The notes under the pieces: model-generated
Told to the model about the DNA's origin: nothing
Database searches by the model: none
Seen by the model: only the letters and a program-made list of their open reading frames with translations
Shown here: piece after piece, positions 44,123 to 56,800 of the stretch
Position numbering within the stretch: the stretch's first letter is position 1
How the letters are laid out: each line of letters starts with the position of its first letter
Position numbers and translations under genes: made by a program
Assembly: GCF_000523235.1 (NCBI RefSeq)
Contig: NZ_CP006850.1
Coordinates: 124,001-188,000, forward strand
DNA: 64,000 nt
Direction: 5' to 3'
Source: Nocardia nova SH22a
GTDB lineage: Bacteria; Actinomycetota; Actinomycetes; Mycobacteriales; Mycobacteriaceae

Positions 44123-46045
44123 ATGACGGACGAGACTTTCGACGACTACCTGGACGCAACCGGGAACATTGCGATTCCCGAGGGCCGCACCCTGGTCGAT
44201 TACGTCGAGAAGCACACTCGAAACGATGCGAACGATCTTGCGTATCGCTACATCGACTACTCCCGTGAGCGCGACGGGGAGTACCAGGACCTGACCTGGA
44301 AGGAATTCGGCGTTCGGCTGCGCGCGGTGGCCGCACGTCTACAGCAGGTCACCCAGCCGGGTGACCGCGTGGCGATTCTGGCGCCGCAGGGCCTGGACTA
44401 CGTGATCTCCTTCTTCGCCGCCATCTACGCCGGCACCATCGCGGTGCCGCTGTTCGATCCGGACGAGCCGGGCCACACCGATCGCCTGCACGCGGTGCTG
44501 GGCGACTGCAAGCCCGCGGCGATCTTGACCGCGAGTTCCTCGGCGGCGGGGGTGCGGCAGTTCTTCCGGCCGCTGCCGGCCGCGCAGCGCCCGCGCATCA
44601 TCGCCGTCGATGCGGTGCCCGACACCCTGGGCGAGTCCTGGGTGCGCCCGGACCTCGCGGTGGACGACATCGCGTATCTGCAGTACACCTCGGGTTCGAC
44701 CCGGACCCCGGCCGGTGTGGAGATCACCCACCGCGCGGTGGGCACCAATCTGCTGCAGATGGTGAACGCGATCAATCTGGACTGGAATTCGCGCGGTGTC
44801 ACCTGGCTGCCGCTGTACCACGACATGGGTCTGCTGTGCGTGATCCTGCCGGCGATCGGCGGCAAGTACATCACCATCATGTCGCCCAGTGCGTTCGTGC
44901 GACGCCCGGGACGCTGGATCGCCGAGCTCGCCGCGGTGTCCGACGGCGCCGGTACCTTCGCGGCCGCACCGAACTTCGCCTTCGAGCACGCCGCCGCGCG
45001 TGGTCTGCCGAAGAACGGTGAGTCGCTGGATCTGTCCAATGTCATCGGCCTGATCAACGGCAGTGAGCCGGTCACGACCTCGTCGATGAAGAAGTTCAAC
45101 GAGGCCTTCGCGCCCTACGGCCTGCCGAAGACGGCGATCAAGCCCTGCTACGGCATGGCCGAGGCGACGCTGTTCGTCTCCGCGACCCGCGCCGAGGACG
45201 AGGCCAAGGTCGTCTACGTCGATCGCAACGAACTCAACGCCGGGCGCGTGGTGAAGGTCGACCAGAGCGCGACTGATGCGATCGCCCAGGTCAGCTGTGG
45301 CTACATCGCGCTGTCGCAGTGGGCCGCGATCGTGGATCCGGAGACGATCGACGATCCCGCGGGTGCGCAGGAGCTGCCCGAGGGCCGGGTCGGTGAGATC
45401 TGGTTGCACGGCAACAACATCGGCATCGGGTACTGGGGCCGCGAGGAGGAGACTCGCAAGACCTTCAAGAATCTGCTGACCAACCGCCTGCCGGAGGGTT
45501 CGCACGCCGAGGGCACGCCCGATGACGCCATCTGGCTGCGCACCGGTGACTACGGCGTCTACGTCGACGGTGAACTGTTCATCACCGGCCGGGTGAAGGA
45601 TCTGGTGATCGTCGACGGCCGCAACCACTACCCGCAGGATCTGGAGTTCTCCGCGCAGGAGGCCAGCAATATGCTGCGGCCGGGCTTCATCGCCGCGTTC
45701 TCGGTCCCGGCCAATCAGCTGCCCGCCGAGGTCTTCACGGCCGACAGCCACGCCGGTCTGAAGTACGACGCCGACGACGCCTCCGAACAGCTGGTGATCG
45801 TGGCCGAGCGGGGTCCGGGCGGGCACAAGGCCGACCCGCAGCCGATCGCGGACGCGGTGCGCGGTGCGCTGTCGCAGCGCCACGGTGTGACCGTGCGTGA
45901 TGTGCTGCTGGTTCCGGCCGGTTCCATTCCGCGCACGTCGAGCGGCAAGCTGGCCCGCCGAGCCTGCCGTACCGCATATCTGGAGGGCACGCTGCGCGGT
46001 GGTTATCAGCAGCAGGCCTTCCCCGACGCACCGGACGAAGAGTAG
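44123..46045 (+). CDS. fadD32: Long-chain fatty acyl-AMP ligase
   Basis: A 640-residue adenylating enzyme. It activates the long meromycolic acid as acyl-AMP and loads it on the N-terminal carrier domain of Pks13. Motifs: ATP loop [16 protein letters not shown] (about 196-211), [40 protein letters not shown], and the C-terminal lysine region [10 protein letters not shown]. The ribosome site GGAGGAGAAGG lies directly before ATG 44123. Followed by pks13 and accD4 as in mycobacteria. The 244 bases upstream include a short dyad CCGAAG-4-CTTCGG at 43922-43937. Confidence 0.96.
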   Translation: MTDETFDDYLDATGNIAIPEGRTLVDYVEKHTRNDANDLAYRYIDYSRERDGEYQDLTWKEFGVRLRAVAARLQQVTQPGDRVAILAPQGLDYVISFFAAIYAGTIAVPLFDPDEPGHTDRLHAVLGDCKPAAILTASSSAAGVRQFFRPLPAAQRPRIIAVDAVPDTLGESWVRPDLAVDDIAYLQYTSGSTRTPAGVEITHRAVGTNLLQMVNAINLDWNSRGVTWLPLYHDMGLLCVILPAIGGKYITIMSPSAFVRRPGRWIAELAAVSDGAGTFAAAPNFAFEHAAARGLPKNGESLDLSNVIGLINGSEPVTTSSMKKFNEAFAPYGLPKTAIKPCYGMAEATLFVSATRAEDEAKVVYVDRNELNAGRVVKVDQSATDAIAQVSCGYIALSQWAAIVDPETIDDPAGAQELPEGRVGEIWLHGNNIGIGYWGREEETRKTFKNLLTNRLPEGSHAEGTPDDAIWLRTGDYGVYVDGELFITGRVKDLVIVDGRNHYPQDLEFSAQEASNMLRPGFIAAFSVPANQLPAEVFTADSHAGLKYDADDASEQLVIVAERGPGGHKADPQPIADAVRGALSQRHGVTVRDVLLVPAGSIPRTSSGKLARRACRTAYLEGTLRGGYQQQAFPDAPDEE

Positions 46046-46191
46046 ATCGTGCGCCCGGCGAGTTCTGCCGAGATCGGGGTCTCTCGTCGCCCCGGCCGAT
46101 TCGCCGATCGCTGTGACGTGCCCGTTCACCGGGCCGGGCAGTGCGTCGACGCCGGTGCGGAACTCGCCGGAAGGCACGATCCATCAGCGGG

Positions 46192-46218
46192 TTGTCCACA
46201 ATCCGTGACTTATCCACA
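46192..46218 (+). promoter_or_regulatory. Pair of DnaA-box-like sites upstream of pks13
   Basis: TTGTCCACA (46192-46200) and TTATCCACA (46210-46218), both in the same orientation, starts 18 bases apart, 66 bases before the pks13 ATG. Both match the DnaA 9-mer; TTGTCCACA is the actinobacterial preferred form. Binding is inferred, not shown. Confidence 0.6.
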
Positions 46219-46283
46219 AGACGGCGAATCCGCTGTCGATCCCCGCCCGCGCACTATTCGTACCCAGGTAGCTTGAGGAATTG

Positions 46284-49200
46284 ATGGCTGACAACGAGGG
46301 CACCAAGACGACAGCGACCTCCGGCGCAGACGATGTCGAGGTCACCACGGCCGACGCCGCCGTGGCCGAGCAGGCAGGGCAGGACGGTTCCGGCACGCCG
46401 GACATGTCGGTGGCCGAGCTGCGGGAGTGGTTGCAGCGCTGGGTCGCCGACGCGACCGGGCAACCGATCGAGCAGATCACCGTCGATCGGCCGATGGAGG
46501 AATTCGGCCTGGCCTCCCGCGATGCCCTCGCGCTGGGCGGTGACATCGAGGAGAGGACCGGCGTCCTGCTGAACGCGACCATCGTGTATCAGCATCCGAC
46601 CATCGCCTCCCTCGCCGAGCGAATCATCAACGGTGAGCCGGACGCACCGGAGGAACTCGCCGACGACGCCTTCTACACCGCCGGTTATCAGCCGGGGGAG
46701 GCGCACGACATCGCGATCGTGGGCCTGTCGACGCGGTTGCCCGGTGCGGGAAGCACTCCCGAGTCCACTTGGGACTTCCTGATCAATCGTGGTGACGCGA
46801 TCCGGGAACGGCCCGAGGGGCGCTGGTCGGAATTCACCGGTGATCCCGATATCGCCGCGGCCGTAGAGAACGGCAATACGCTCGGCGGATATCTCGATCA
46901 GGACGTGGTGAAGGGCTTCGACGCGGAGTTCTTCGCGATGTCGCCGGTCGAGGTCGAGCGGGTCGATCCGCAGCAGCGCTTGATGATGGAGCTGACGTGG
47001 GAAGCGTTGGAGCATGCGCGAATTCCCGCGAACACCCTCAAGGGTGAGGCGGTCGGCGTCTTCATCGGCACCTCGACCAACGACTTCCAGCTGATCGCCG
47101 CGCTGGGTCTCGGGAAGTCCGATCCCGATGCCCCGGCCTCCGCCGACGCCTACGCGCTCACCGGTGCTTCGACCTCGATCGTCGCCAATCGCGTGTCCTA
47201 TTTCTACGACTTCCGCGGCCCCTCGGTCGCGATCGACACCGCGTGCTCGGCGACCATGGTGGCGGTACACGACGCGGTGCGCGCACTGCGCAACGGTGAG
47301 GCCGATCTGGCCCTGGCCGGTGGCGTCAACATGCTGCTGGCGCCCGCGATTTCCCTCGGGTTCGATTCCATCGGCGCGGTCGCGAAAGACGGTCATATCA
47401 AGGCGTTCTCGTCGGATGCCGACGGTATGGTCCGCAGTGAGGGCGCGGGTCTGGTGGTGCTCAAGCGGCTCGCCGACGCCGAGCGCGACGGCGACCGCAT
47501 CCTCGCCGTGGTGAAGGGGTCCGCGGTCAATTCCGACGGCCGCTCCAACGGCATCTTCGCGCCGAATCCGGATGCGCAGGCCGATGTGCTGCGCCGCGCG
47601 TACCGGGATGCCGGTATCGCCCCGTCGACGGTCGATTACATCGAGGCGCACGGCACCGGAACACCGATCGGCGATCCCATCGAGGCCGATGCGCTCGGCC
47701 GGGTGGTCGGGCGCGGGCGCGACGAGGACAAGCCCGCACTGCTGGGTTCGGCGAAGACCAACTTCGGGCATCTGGAGTCCGGCGCCGGTGCGGCGAGTCT
47801 GGCCAAGGTCGTCATGGCCTTGCAGCACAACGTTATTCCGCCGAACCTCGGCTATGCCGGTCCGAGCCCGTACATCCCGTTCGAGCAGGCGCATCTGAAG
47901 GTCGTCGACGAGCCCACGGAATTCCCGCGCTACAGCGGTACCGCGACCGTCGGCATCTCCGGGTTCGGATTCGGCGGTACCAACGCCCATCTCGTGATCC
48001 AGGAATACGTGCCCTCCGCCGGCGAATCGGAACCGTCCGGCGCGCAGGAGGATTCGGGATCGGACGAGCTGGCGGCGAAGCTCGACGACGAGTCGACCGA
48101 TGTGCTCGCCGGTGCCGAGGCCATCGTCGAGGGCACCGATCCGCTCGCACCCGCGGCCGCGGAAGTCCCCGAGTGGACGCAGGAGCGTACCGAACCGCTG
48201 CCGGTGATCCTGCCGGTGTCGGCCTACCTGCCCTCACGTCGCCGCCGCGCCGCGAGCGATCTGGCCGACTGGCTGGAATCCGAAGCGGGACAGGCGACTC
48301 CGATCGAGGATGTGGCACGCGCGCTGGCCAAGCGCAATCACGGGCGTTCGCGCGGCGTGGTGCTGGCCACCACCCACGAGGAGGCCGTGGCCGGACTGCG
48401 CGCCATCGCCGAGGGTAAGCCCGGACCGGGTGTGTTCACCGCCGATTCTCCGGCCGTCGAGGGCCCGATGTGGGTGCTCGCCGGATTCGGCTCCCATCAC
48501 CGCAAGATGGGTAAGCAGCTCTACCTGGAGAATTCGATCTTCGCCCGGACCGTGGACGAGGTCGACGAACTGGTCGTCGACGAGGCCGGGTACTCGGTCA
48601 AGGAGATGATCCTCGACGACGCCCAGGACTGGGATGTGGGCACCTCGCAGGTCGGCGTGTTCACCATTCAGCTCGGCCTGGCCGCGCTGCTGCGCGCCCA
48701 CGGTGCCGAACCGCACGGCGTGGTCGGACATTCGCAGGGTGAGGCCGCCGGGGCCTACATCTCCGGTGGGCTGCCGCTGGAGGACGCGGTGCGCGTGATC
48801 TGCGCCCGCTCGCGCCTGATGGGCGAGGGTGAGCAGATGATCACCGACGATCAGGTGCGCAATATGGCCCTGGTCGAATACAGCGCCGAAGATATCGAGA
48901 AGGTGCTGCCGGACTATCCGGATCTGGAGGTCGCGGTGTACGCCGCGCCGACCAACACCGTGATCGGCGGCCCGCCGGATCAGGTGCACGCGATCGTGGC
49001 GCGCGCCGAGGCCGAGGGCAAATTCGCCCGCGTGCTGCAGACCCGCGGCGCCGGGCACACCTCGCAGATGGATCCGCTGCTCGGCGAGCTGGCCGCGGAG
49101 CTGGCCGGTATCGAACCGACCAGGCCGACCACCGATCTGTACTCGACCGTGCACAAGGCCACCGTCTACAAGGCGGGTTCGGATCCGGTGCACAACGAGG

Positions 49201-51635
49201 ACTACTGGGTCACCAACATGCGCGGCTCGGTGTATTTCACCAACGCCATCCGCCAGGCGGTCGACAACAGCATCACGACCTATCTCGAACTCGCACCGAA
49301 TTCCGTTGCGCTCATGCAGGTCATGGGCACCACCTTCGCGGCGGGTGTGCACAATGCGGCGCTGATCCCCACGCTCAAGCGTAAGGAGGACGAGGCCGCG
49401 GGTGTGCTTTCCGCCCTGGCCCAGCTGTACGTGCACGGCCATGCCGTGGATCTGTCCTCGCTGCTGACCGCCGGTGAGTACGCCGATGTGCCGCGAACGG
49501 CCTTCGTGCGCAAGGAATATTGGCCCAAGGTCAGCGTCGCGGCTGGTTCGGGTAGTGGCCGGGTTCCCGGTGCGCACGTCGCACTGCCGGACGGCCGCCA
49601 TGCCTGGGAGGTCCAGTCCGCCGCCGTCACCGATCTCGCCGCCCTCGTGAACGCGGCTGCGGCACAGGTGCTGTCGGATGTCGCGGTGGGCGCGACCGTC
49701 GCCCATGCCGCGGCGCCGACGGCCGGAACCCTCACCACCACGTTGACACCGCATCCCGGCGGTGCGTCGGTGCAGGTGCACGTCCGTGAGGGCGATGCGT
49801 TCCGCCTGGTGTTCGACGCGGTCGTGACCGGAACCGCGCCGACCGGTGCCGCCCCGGTGGTGCAGCCCGCCCCGGCTCCGGCCGAAAAGGACAGCGGTGC
49901 GGCCGATCTGGTGGTCGCCGAATCGTTCGGTGAGCGCTGGGATCCGAACGGCACCCAGACCGTCGAGGAGCGGCTGGCCACCATCGCCGCCGAATCCATG
50001 GGCTACTCCGTGGAGGATCTGCCGATGGAGATCCCGCTCATGGAGCTGGGACTCGACTCGCTGATGGCGATGCGGATCAAGAACCGCGTCGAATACGAAT
50101 TCGATATTCCGTCGCTGCAGGTTTCGGCCGTGCGCGATGCCAGCCTCAACGAGGTCGGCAAGGTGTTGCACTACGCCATCGAACACCGCGATCAGGTGGC
50201 CGCGATGGCCGAAAAGCAAGCCGCCGAGGGTGGTTCGCTGACCGTGGACGACAACTTCGTCGCCGCCGCCCGGGCCGCGATGGAGGCCGGGGAAGATCCG
50301 GCCACGGCGCTCGCGCAGGCGGAGGACAAGGGCGCCGAGCCGGAATCGGTTCCGGCCGCAGCCGACACCGAGGCGACAAGCTCCGCGGAAGCGACTGCGG
50401 CAGCAGAGGATTCGACCGTAGCAACCGCCGCGGAGTCTTCCGAAGCATCGTCTGTGAAGAGCGCGTCCGAGAAGGACCCGGCAGCCGCAATTCTCGGTGG
50501 TCAGGCCGCGGGCACGAAAGACGCCGAGTCCGATGTGCCGCCGCGTGATGCGGCCGAGCGGCTGACCTTCGCCGCGTGGGCGACGGTGACCGGTAAATCC
50601 GCGGGTGGCATCTTCAACACCCTGCCGATCCTCGATGACGAGACCGCGCGCAAGCTCGCGGAGCGCCTGTCGGACCGGGTGGGCGCCGAGATCGAGGTCG
50701 ACGAGGTGCTCGACTGCGAGACCATCGAGCAACTGTCGGATATCGTTCGCAACCACCAGGATTCGGCCACCGAGGTCGACGGTTACATCCGTCCGCTGCG
50801 GCCGGTCGCCGAGGGTTCGAACGCGGTTCCGGTGTTCGTGTTCCACCCGTCCGGCGGCAACACGCTGGTGTACGAGCCGCTGTTGAAGCGGCTGCCGGAG
50901 AACACCCCGATGTACGGCTTCGAGCGGATCGAGGGTTCCATCCCCGAGCGGGCTCGCGAGTACGCCGACGAAATTCGCAAGATCTTCCCGAGCGGGCCGT
51001 ATGTGCTCTACGGGTGGTCGCTGGGTGCGGTGTTCGCGCTGCAGGTCGGCCAGATCATGCGGGCCGACGGTGACGATGTCCGGCTGGTCGGGCTGATCGA
51101 CCTGGCGATACCGGTGGCGGACGAGGACACCTCCCCGGAGGGACGTCGCGCGCGCATCGAGCGCTTCCAGTCCTTCGCCCAGAAGACCTACGGGATCGAA
51201 GCTCAGCTCGACGACGAGATGCTGCAAGAACTCGCGGACGCGTCCGACGAGGAGCAGTACGAGATCATCATGAGCCTGCTCAAGTTCGCCGACGTGAAGA
51301 TCCCCGGCGGGGTCCTCGAACATCAGCGGACCTCGTGGCTCGATGGCCGTGATCTACAGAAGGCACAACCGTCGAAGTACGACGGTGCGGTGACCCTCTA
51401 TCTCGCCGACCGATACCACGACGGGATCATCGAACTCGAGCCTCGTTTCGCTGATCGCCGACCGAACGGCGGGTGGGATGGTTACATCCCCAACCTGGAA
51501 GTCATCCACATCCCGGGTGACCACCTCCAGATCATCGATGAACCGCGCGTCTCGCAGATTGGTGCCGACCTCACCCGGAAGCTGGCGGCGATCTCCGACG
51601 AAGCACACGACGCGCCCGGGAAGGGAGAGCAGTGA
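46284..51635 (+). CDS. pks13: Mycolic acid condensing polyketide synthase
   Basis: A 1783-residue modular synthase with the domain order of Pks13: carrier (Ser78 in FGLASRDAL), ketosynthase about 140-560 (Cys321 in [30 protein letters not shown]), acyltransferase (Ser817 in GHSQGEAAG), second carrier (Ser1259 in LGLDSLMAM), an Ala/Glu/Ser-rich linker about 1345-1410, and a thioesterase (Ser1579 in GWSLGAVFA; His1747 in PGDHLQI). It performs the Claisen condensation of meromycoloyl-AMP-derived chain with carboxyacyl-CoA and passes the beta-ketoester to trehalose. ATG 46284 has GAGG upstream. The linker contains a further carrier-like piece ([23 protein letters not shown]), so remnants of an extra domain are possible. 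The stop overlaps accD4 (GTGA). Confidence 0.97.
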   Translation: MADNEGTKTTATSGADDVEVTTADAAVAEQAGQDGSGTPDMSVAELREWLQRWVADATGQPIEQITVDRPMEEFGLASRDALALGGDIEERTGVLLNATIVYQHPTIASLAERIINGEPDAPEELADDAFYTAGYQPGEAHDIAIVGLSTRLPGAGSTPESTWDFLINRGDAIRERPEGRWSEFTGDPDIAAAVENGNTLGGYLDQDVVKGFDAEFFAMSPVEVERVDPQQRLMMELTWEALEHARIPANTLKGEAVGVFIGTSTNDFQLIAALGLGKSDPDAPASADAYALTGASTSIVANRVSYFYDFRGPSVAIDTACSATMVAVHDAVRALRNGEADLALAGGVNMLLAPAISLGFDSIGAVAKDGHIKAFSSDADGMVRSEGAGLVVLKRLADAERDGDRILAVVKGSAVNSDGRSNGIFAPNPDAQADVLRRAYRDAGIAPSTVDYIEAHGTGTPIGDPIEADALGRVVGRGRDEDKPALLGSAKTNFGHLESGAGAASLAKVVMALQHNVIPPNLGYAGPSPYIPFEQAHLKVVDEPTEFPRYSGTATVGISGFGFGGTNAHLVIQEYVPSAGESEPSGAQEDSGSDELAAKLDDESTDVLAGAEAIVEGTDPLAPAAAEVPEWTQERTEPLPVILPVSAYLPSRRRRAASDLADWLESEAGQATPIEDVARALAKRNHGRSRGVVLATTHEEAVAGLRAIAEGKPGPGVFTADSPAVEGPMWVLAGFGSHHRKMGKQLYLENSIFARTVDEVDELVVDEAGYSVKEMILDDAQDWDVGTSQVGVFTIQLGLAALLRAHGAEPHGVVGHSQGEAAGAYISGGLPLEDAVRVICARSRLMGEGEQMITDDQVRNMALVEYSAEDIEKVLPDYPDLEVAVYAAPTNTVIGGPPDQVHAIVARAEAEGKFARVLQTRGAGHTSQMDPLLGELAAELAGIEPTRPTTDLYSTVHKATVYKAGSDPVHNEDYWVTNMRGSVYFTNAIRQAVDNSITTYLELAPNSVALMQVMGTTFAAGVHNAALIPTLKRKEDEAAGVLSALAQLYVHGHAVDLSSLLTAGEYADVPRTAFVRKEYWPKVSVAAGSGSGRVPGAHVALPDGRHAWEVQSAAVTDLAALVNAAAAQVLSDVAVGATVAHAAAPTAGTLTTTLTPHPGGASVQVHVREGDAFRLVFDAVVTGTAPTGAAPVVQPAPAPAEKDSGAADLVVAESFGERWDPNGTQTVEERLATIAAESMGYSVEDLPMEIPLMELGLDSLMAMRIKNRVEYEFDIPSLQVSAVRDASLNEVGKVLHYAIEHRDQVAAMAEKQAAEGGSLTVDDNFVAAARAAMEAGEDPATALAQAEDKGAEPESVPAAADTEATSSAEATAAAEDSTVATAAESSEASSVKSASEKDPAAAILGGQAAGTKDAESDVPPRDAAERLTFAAWATVTGKSAGGIFNTLPILDDETARKLAERLSDRVGAEIEVDEVLDCETIEQLSDIVRNHQDSATEVDGYIRPLRPVAEGSNAVPVFVFHPSGGNTLVYEPLLKRLPENTPMYGFERIEGSIPERAREYADEIRKIFPSGPYVLYGWSLGAVFALQVGQIMRADGDDVRLVGLIDLAIPVADEDTSPEGRRARIERFQSFAQKTYGIEAQLDDEMLQELADASDEEQYEIIMSLLKFADVKIPGGVLEHQRTSWLDGRDLQKAQPSKYDGAVTLYLADRYHDGIIELEPRFADRRPNGGWDGYIPNLEVIHIPGDHLQIIDEPRVSQIGADLTRKLAAISDEAHDAPGKGEQ

Positions 51636-53176
51636 CAACGACCGCCGAGAGGCTTGCCGACCTGCGCAAGAAGCTGGAGCTCGCGCAGGAGCCGGCCGGC
51701 GAAGCGGGGGCGGCCAAGCGGGCGAAGAAGGGTATTCCTTCTCCCCGCGAGCGGATCAACATGCTCATGGACCCGGGCACCTTCGTGGAAATCGGTGCCC
51801 TGGTACGTAATCCGAGCGACAAGAACTCCCTCTACAGCGATGGTGTGGTCACCGGCCACGGCCTGGTCGAGGGGCGGCCGGTGGCGGTGTTCTCGCACGA
51901 TCAGACCGTGTACGGCGGAACGGTCGGCGAGATGTTCGGCCAGAAGGTCGCCTCGCTCATGCGCTTCGCCGCCAAGATGGGCTGCCCGCTGGTCGGCATC
52001 AACGACTCCGGCGGTGCGCGCGTGCAGGAGGCGGTGACCTCGCTGCGCTGGTACGGCGAGATGGCCATCGCGATGGAAGCGCTCTCGGGTGCGGTGCCGA
52101 TGGTGTCGCTGATCCTCGGCAACTGTGCCGCGGGCGCGGTGTATCAGCCGATCTGCACCGATGTCGTGATCGCCACCGAATCCGCGCACATGTTCGTCAC
52201 CGGTCCGCAGATCACCCGCGAGGCCACCGGCGAGGACGTGAGCGCCGACGAACTGGGCGGCGCCTACCGGCAGGCCGATTGGGGCAATATCCACCACGTC
52301 GCCAAGGACGAGAAGGCGGCGTTCGAGTGGGCGCGTGAGTACCTGAGCTACCTGCCGTCGAGCTGCCAGGAGGAGCCGCCGATCGTCAACCCGGGGCTCG
52401 AGCCCGAGATCACCGACTCGGATCGGGAACTCGACAGCTTCGTCCCGGACTCCGACAACGCCAGCTACGACATGCACGAGGTACTGCTGCGGATCTTCGA
52501 CGACGGCGGATTCCACGAGGTCGGGTCCGATATGGCCCGCAACATCATCACCGGATTCGCCCGCGTCGACGGTCGTCCGGTAGGCGTGGTCGCCAACCAG
52601 CCGATGTATCTGGCGGGTGCGCTCGACGCCAAGGCGTCCGACAAGGCCTCGCATTTCGTGCGCATGTGCGACGCGTTCGAGATTCCGCTGGTGCTCGTCG
52701 TGGACACGCCCGGCTTCATGCCGGGTCTGGAGCAGGAGAAGGCCGGCGTCATCAAGCGTGGCGGTCGCTTCCTGTTCTCCTTCGTGGAGGCATCGGTTCC
52801 GAAGGTCACCGTCGTGGTCCGCAAGGCGTACGGCGGCGGCTGGGCGGTGATGGGGTCCAAGGCGCTCGGCGCGGATGTGTACTTCGCGTGGCCAACCGCC
52901 CGGATCGCCGTGATGGGCGCGGAGCAGGCGGTGAGCCTGGTCGGCCGTCGTCAGCTGGAGGCGGCGCCGGAGGATCAGCGCGAGGCCATCCGCAAGCAGA
53001 TGATCGACTTCTACAACGCGACCGCCGCCACCCCGTGGCCCGCGGCCGAGCGCGGCTACATCGACGCGGTGATCGAACCCTCGGCGACCCGTCTCGAGCT
53101 CCGCCGTGCCCTGACGCTGCTGCGCGACAAGAAGCTGCAGCGCAACCCGCGCAAACATCACCTGCTGCCGCTGTAG
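51632..53176 (+). CDS. accD4: Acyl-CoA carboxylase carboxyltransferase subunit
   Basis: A 514-residue biotin-dependent carboxyltransferase beta subunit, with N- and C-terminal crotonase-like halves: [14 protein letters not shown] and [12 protein letters not shown] in the first; [14 protein letters not shown] and [14 protein letters not shown] in the second. In the mycolate pathway AccD4 works with AccA3 and AccD5 to carboxylate the C24-26 fatty acyl-CoA that Pks13 condenses. The linked position directly after pks13 supports AccD4 rather than another AccD. The start is GTG at 51632, overlapping the pks13 stop. A strong hairpin follows. Confidence 0.96.
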   Translation: MTTTAERLADLRKKLELAQEPAGEAGAAKRAKKGIPSPRERINMLMDPGTFVEIGALVRNPSDKNSLYSDGVVTGHGLVEGRPVAVFSHDQTVYGGTVGEMFGQKVASLMRFAAKMGCPLVGINDSGGARVQEAVTSLRWYGEMAIAMEALSGAVPMVSLILGNCAAGAVYQPICTDVVIATESAHMFVTGPQITREATGEDVSADELGGAYRQADWGNIHHVAKDEKAAFEWAREYLSYLPSSCQEEPPIVNPGLEPEITDSDRELDSFVPDSDNASYDMHEVLLRIFDDGGFHEVGSDMARNIITGFARVDGRPVGVVANQPMYLAGALDAKASDKASHFVRMCDAFEIPLVLVVDTPGFMPGLEQEKAGVIKRGGRFLFSFVEASVPKVTVVVRKAYGGGWAVMGSKALGADVYFAWPTARIAVMGAEQAVSLVGRRQLEAAPEDQREAIRKQMIDFYNATAATPWPAAERGYIDAVIEPSATRLELRRALTLLRDKKLQRNPRKHHLLPL

Positions 53177-53196
53177 GCAGGACTACGCGAACAAGT

Positions 53197-53241
53197 ATCC
53201 GGCGTCGCCCGCACCTGGAGCAGGTGCGGGCGACGCCGGAT
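53197..53241. terminator. Strong hairpin terminator after accD4
   Basis: A perfect 21-bp GC-rich stem (53197-53217 with 53221-53241) around a 3-base loop, 20 bases after the accD4 stop, ending the fadD32-pks13-accD4 unit. No T-tract. Confidence 0.88.
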
Positions 53242-53425
53242 TCGCGTGCGGTGTCGCTGTGGCCGCACGCAAACGGTCGAAGCCGACCGGTTCCTGGGCA
53301 CGGCGCTTTCCGCCCGCTCAGCGGCCTGTGAGCGGCCGTACCGTTACGCCTGGTTGAACGGACGGTAGCGCGTGTCTTTCCTGGAATCGCCCGGTCACCC
53401 GGTCGCCATGTGAGAGCCTTCAGCT

Positions 53426-53626
53426 ATGGGTACCTCACCGAAGGCTGTACTCGAGGGCGGACCAGCCGACCTACCGCATCGCATCGTCCCCATCACGCCA
53501 CCCGGTATCGAATTACGGGTGCAGACCACCGGTGGTTACGAGCGATTCAAATCCACCCCCCGCCGCCAGGACACCCCGGAGGGCAACCTTCCCGTTTACG
53601 AATGGATCGAACACGTCGACGCGTGA
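53426..53626 (+). CDS. DUF5988 family small protein
   Basis: A 66-residue protein: AVLEGGPADLPHRI, then IELRVQTTGGYERFKSTPR and the Tyr-Glu-Trp ending VYEWIEHVDA. It fits the DUF5988 pattern as I remember it (short actinobacterial proteins with a GGP motif). Function unknown. It stands alone between the accD4 terminator and another perfect hairpin, on the plus strand and convergent to the emb operon. The longer overlapping opening from 53410 is in another frame and has no ribosome site. Confidence 0.65.
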   Translation: MGTSPKAVLEGGPADLPHRIVPITPPGIELRVQTTGGYERFKSTPRRQDTPEGNLPVYEWIEHVDA

Positions 53627-53760
53627 GCGGGGTACCGCCGCACAACCCAAGTCGCAGAAATAAAGGCCGAAGACAACGACGAAGTGACCAGCACCCGCGG
53701 CGACCACCGTGATCGCATACCGGTCCCACCCCGACCGGACCGCGGGCTCGCATCGGAAAT

Positions 53761-53799
53761 GTGAACGGGCGGCGCGCGAAACGCGCGCCGCCCGTTCAC
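53761..53799. terminator. Perfect hairpin between DUF5988 gene and emb operon
   Basis: Arms 53761-53778 and 53782-53799 pair at all 18 positions around three A residues. It lies 15 bases beyond the end of the minus-strand emb gene and 134 bases after the DUF5988 stop, so it most likely terminates the emb transcript and may work both ways. Confidence 0.88.
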
Positions 53800-53814
53800 G
53801 TCGGTGGGAACCGC

Positions 53815-56800
53815 TCAGAAGACCCGCAGCCGTCCCGGCGACCAGAATCCGTTCCGGTCCTCGGTGCCGGTGTCCACCTTGGCGGGCTTCGCGTCCTCGA
53901 CGTACCGGTCGTAGCGCTCCAGGGTGCCCCAGTCGCGCGCCCAGTTGTCCTTCAGATAGGTCGGGACCGTCGTCGAACTCGCCAGCATCTGGGTGAAGCC
54001 GAGCGGGCCGCCGAACTCCTCGGCCTGCCAGGTATCGGTGGAGCTCACCGCCAGCGGGCGGTCCGGCAGGATGCGGTAGTTCGGCATGGTCGCCACGCCG
54101 TACCGGTGCGGGAACGGGTTCTGGCAGGGGAACTGCAGACCCACCGCCCAGTCCTCGAGCACCGGCTGCTCCGAGCCGAGGAAGTTGTTGAGCGTCACCA
54201 TCTTCGGCACCCGCGGCGGGGTGAACGCGAGCCACTGATCACCGATGAGCACATTGCGGTTGGCCGCGATCCGCACCGCGTCGGCGTCCGGCGCGATCTC
54301 CGAGAACGGAATGCGCAGATTCCGCCACGACGGAGCCGGGCCGATATCGCGCGGCACATAGCTGCCCTCGAACTTCACCGAACCGTCCGGCTGGCGCTTG
54401 CCGTACTCCAGTTTCAGATCCTGGCCGTACTGCATGGCGCCGGTCTGGTCGAACGACATGATGCGCCCGGCCGCCGAGATCACCACCAGCGGCGAATCGG
54501 CAGTACGAGCGGGTAGTTCGTACCAGCTCGAGGTCAGATGCGCGGGCTGCTGCAGACCCTGCTGATAGCTGCCCATCACCGGCGTCGTCTTCGGGTCCAG
54601 ACCGAACGGCAGCGCGACCGACGAACCGTTGATACCGGCGCCCTCGGTGGTGCCGCCGCCGGTACCGGCGTTCTGGCCCTCGGCGAAGTTGGCGCCCACC
54701 GACTGGTTGGAGGTGTTGCCGGTACCCGGCTTCACCTCGACCGCATCGGCTTTCAGATCGGTCGGCACACCGTTGGGATCGAATCCGGTCGGGTTCGCAC
54801 CGGCCAGCGGATCGTTGTCCTTGGGCGGACGGGCGGGATCGAGGATCGGATTCAACCGGCCCGCATTGGCATCGGATTCGACCAGGACATCGTCGGCGAT
54901 ACCGCAGCGGTTGCCGTCGACCGCGTCGATGTTGCCGCGTGCCAGCGAATACGCCGGATACTGCGTCACCGCGCCCTTGGCCAGCGACAGCACCTCGAAC
55001 AACACCATCGCCGCGGCGACGACCGTCAGCGGAATCGCCGCGAACCGCCGAATCCGCCTGCCGCGCGCTGTCTTCGAACCCGCCGGTGGTTTGGCGTAGC
55101 CCTCGCGCAGCGCCTGCCAGGCCACCACCGCCAAGGCCAGGCCGAACAGCACCAGCATCAGCGTGTTGGACTGGAAGCCCTTGATCGACACCGTCTTGTC
55201 GAACCACGGCACGCCGTAGCTCGACACGTACCAGTAGCCGTTGGTGCCCGAGAACGACAGCGCCAGCGCGAACAGCAAGGCGGCCAGGAAGATCGAGCGG
55301 TTCTTGCGCGACCGCAGCGCCGTCGCCGATACCGCCACCGCGGTCACCGCCGCCAGCGCACCCGCGATTCCGGCGTAGGCGCCGAAGTGGTGGGTCCACT
55401 TGGTGGGGTTGAACATCATGAAGAAGATGGTTCCGCAGACCACGCCGATCAACCGCCAGGTCGGACCGGAGGAGATGCCGGGAATCCGCTTGCGCCGCAA
55501 CAACACCAGGGCGGTGGTGATCAGGCACAGGATCATCACGATGAACGCGAAGCGGCGCGCGACCGAGCCGTCGACGGTCTGCACGAACAGGTAGTAGTAC
55601 CGCAGGTAGTCCTCGTACCAGGCCAGGTTCGGCCCGGTGAGGCGACGGACCCGGTTGGCCTCCTGGATCCCGGCGAAGGTCTGGTCGCTGTAGACGACGG
55701 TCAGCACCAGGAATCCGGCGGCGGCGATCGGGGCCAGCAGCGGCAGCGAGGAGACGAATCCCGAGGCCCGCCAGCCGCTTCCGACCCGCTGCTGCAGATC
55801 GCGCTTGCGCTGCACCACGATTCGCACCAGTGGGCGGATCGCGGCGAGCAGTGCGGCCACACACATCAGGCCGGTGGGCGCTGCCGCGAGGGTGAACGCG
55901 GCGACCAGAATCGCGACCGCGGCCGGTAGCAGGCGCCGGGTCGCGATGGCACGTTCGATGGAGACCCAGGTCAGCAACGCGCCCAGCGCCACGATGGGTT
56001 CGGAGCGCAGGCCGTTGTCGTAGGGCAGCCAGAAGGCGAGGAAGACCAGACCGCCGGTCCACAGCGCGACCTTCGAGTTCCGGACGCCACGGCCGAGCCG
56101 GGGGACCACCTCGCGGCTGATCACCATCCAGCACAACATGCCGCACAGCAGCGCCGGGATGCGCACCCACGGGCTGGCGGTGGAGATCTGCGCGAAGATC
56201 TGGATGACGTCGTAGTACCAGCCGAACGGCGCCTCCGGCACGCCGTACCAGCGGAAGTAGTTCGCCAGATATCCGGCGTGCGGCGCCACCCGGACCATGG
56301 TCAGGATGTAGCCGTCGTCGGAGGTGTTGGCGCCGACGAAATGCCAGACCAGCAGCGTGCCCAGGATGGCGCCGTCGGCCCAGGTCGGCTTGAGCCAGTG
56401 GGCGGGGAAGAAGCGGCGGTGCCCGCGGCCGTCGGTGGTGTCCAGGCGGCCCAGTGCGGCCAGGGCGATGAGGGTGCACAGCACCGCGGCCAGCATCGCC
56501 ACGAGTTTGATCACCGTGGGCGACGAGGAGAACCGGGAATCGACCGTCATGTGGAACGACAGTCCGGCCGGGGCCGCACCCTTCAGATCGGAGAAGACGC
56601 CGACCACCTGCGGCCGCAGATCACCCTGCAGAGTGCCCTCGACGGGCACCGTCACGGTTTCGGTGCCGCCGGTCGCGCTGGGACGTTCGACCTGTGTGGT
56701 CAGGCCCTCGAAGTGCGCGTAGGTGCGGTTGATGTCCGAGGTGATGGTGATGCTCGTGCAGCCCTCGAGTTCGGTGCGCTTGGCGGACGCCACGATCGCG

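Noticed and set aside
48234..51323. A 1029-codon open frame antisense to pks13
   Set aside because: Same shadow effect opposite a certain gene; no recognisable domain.
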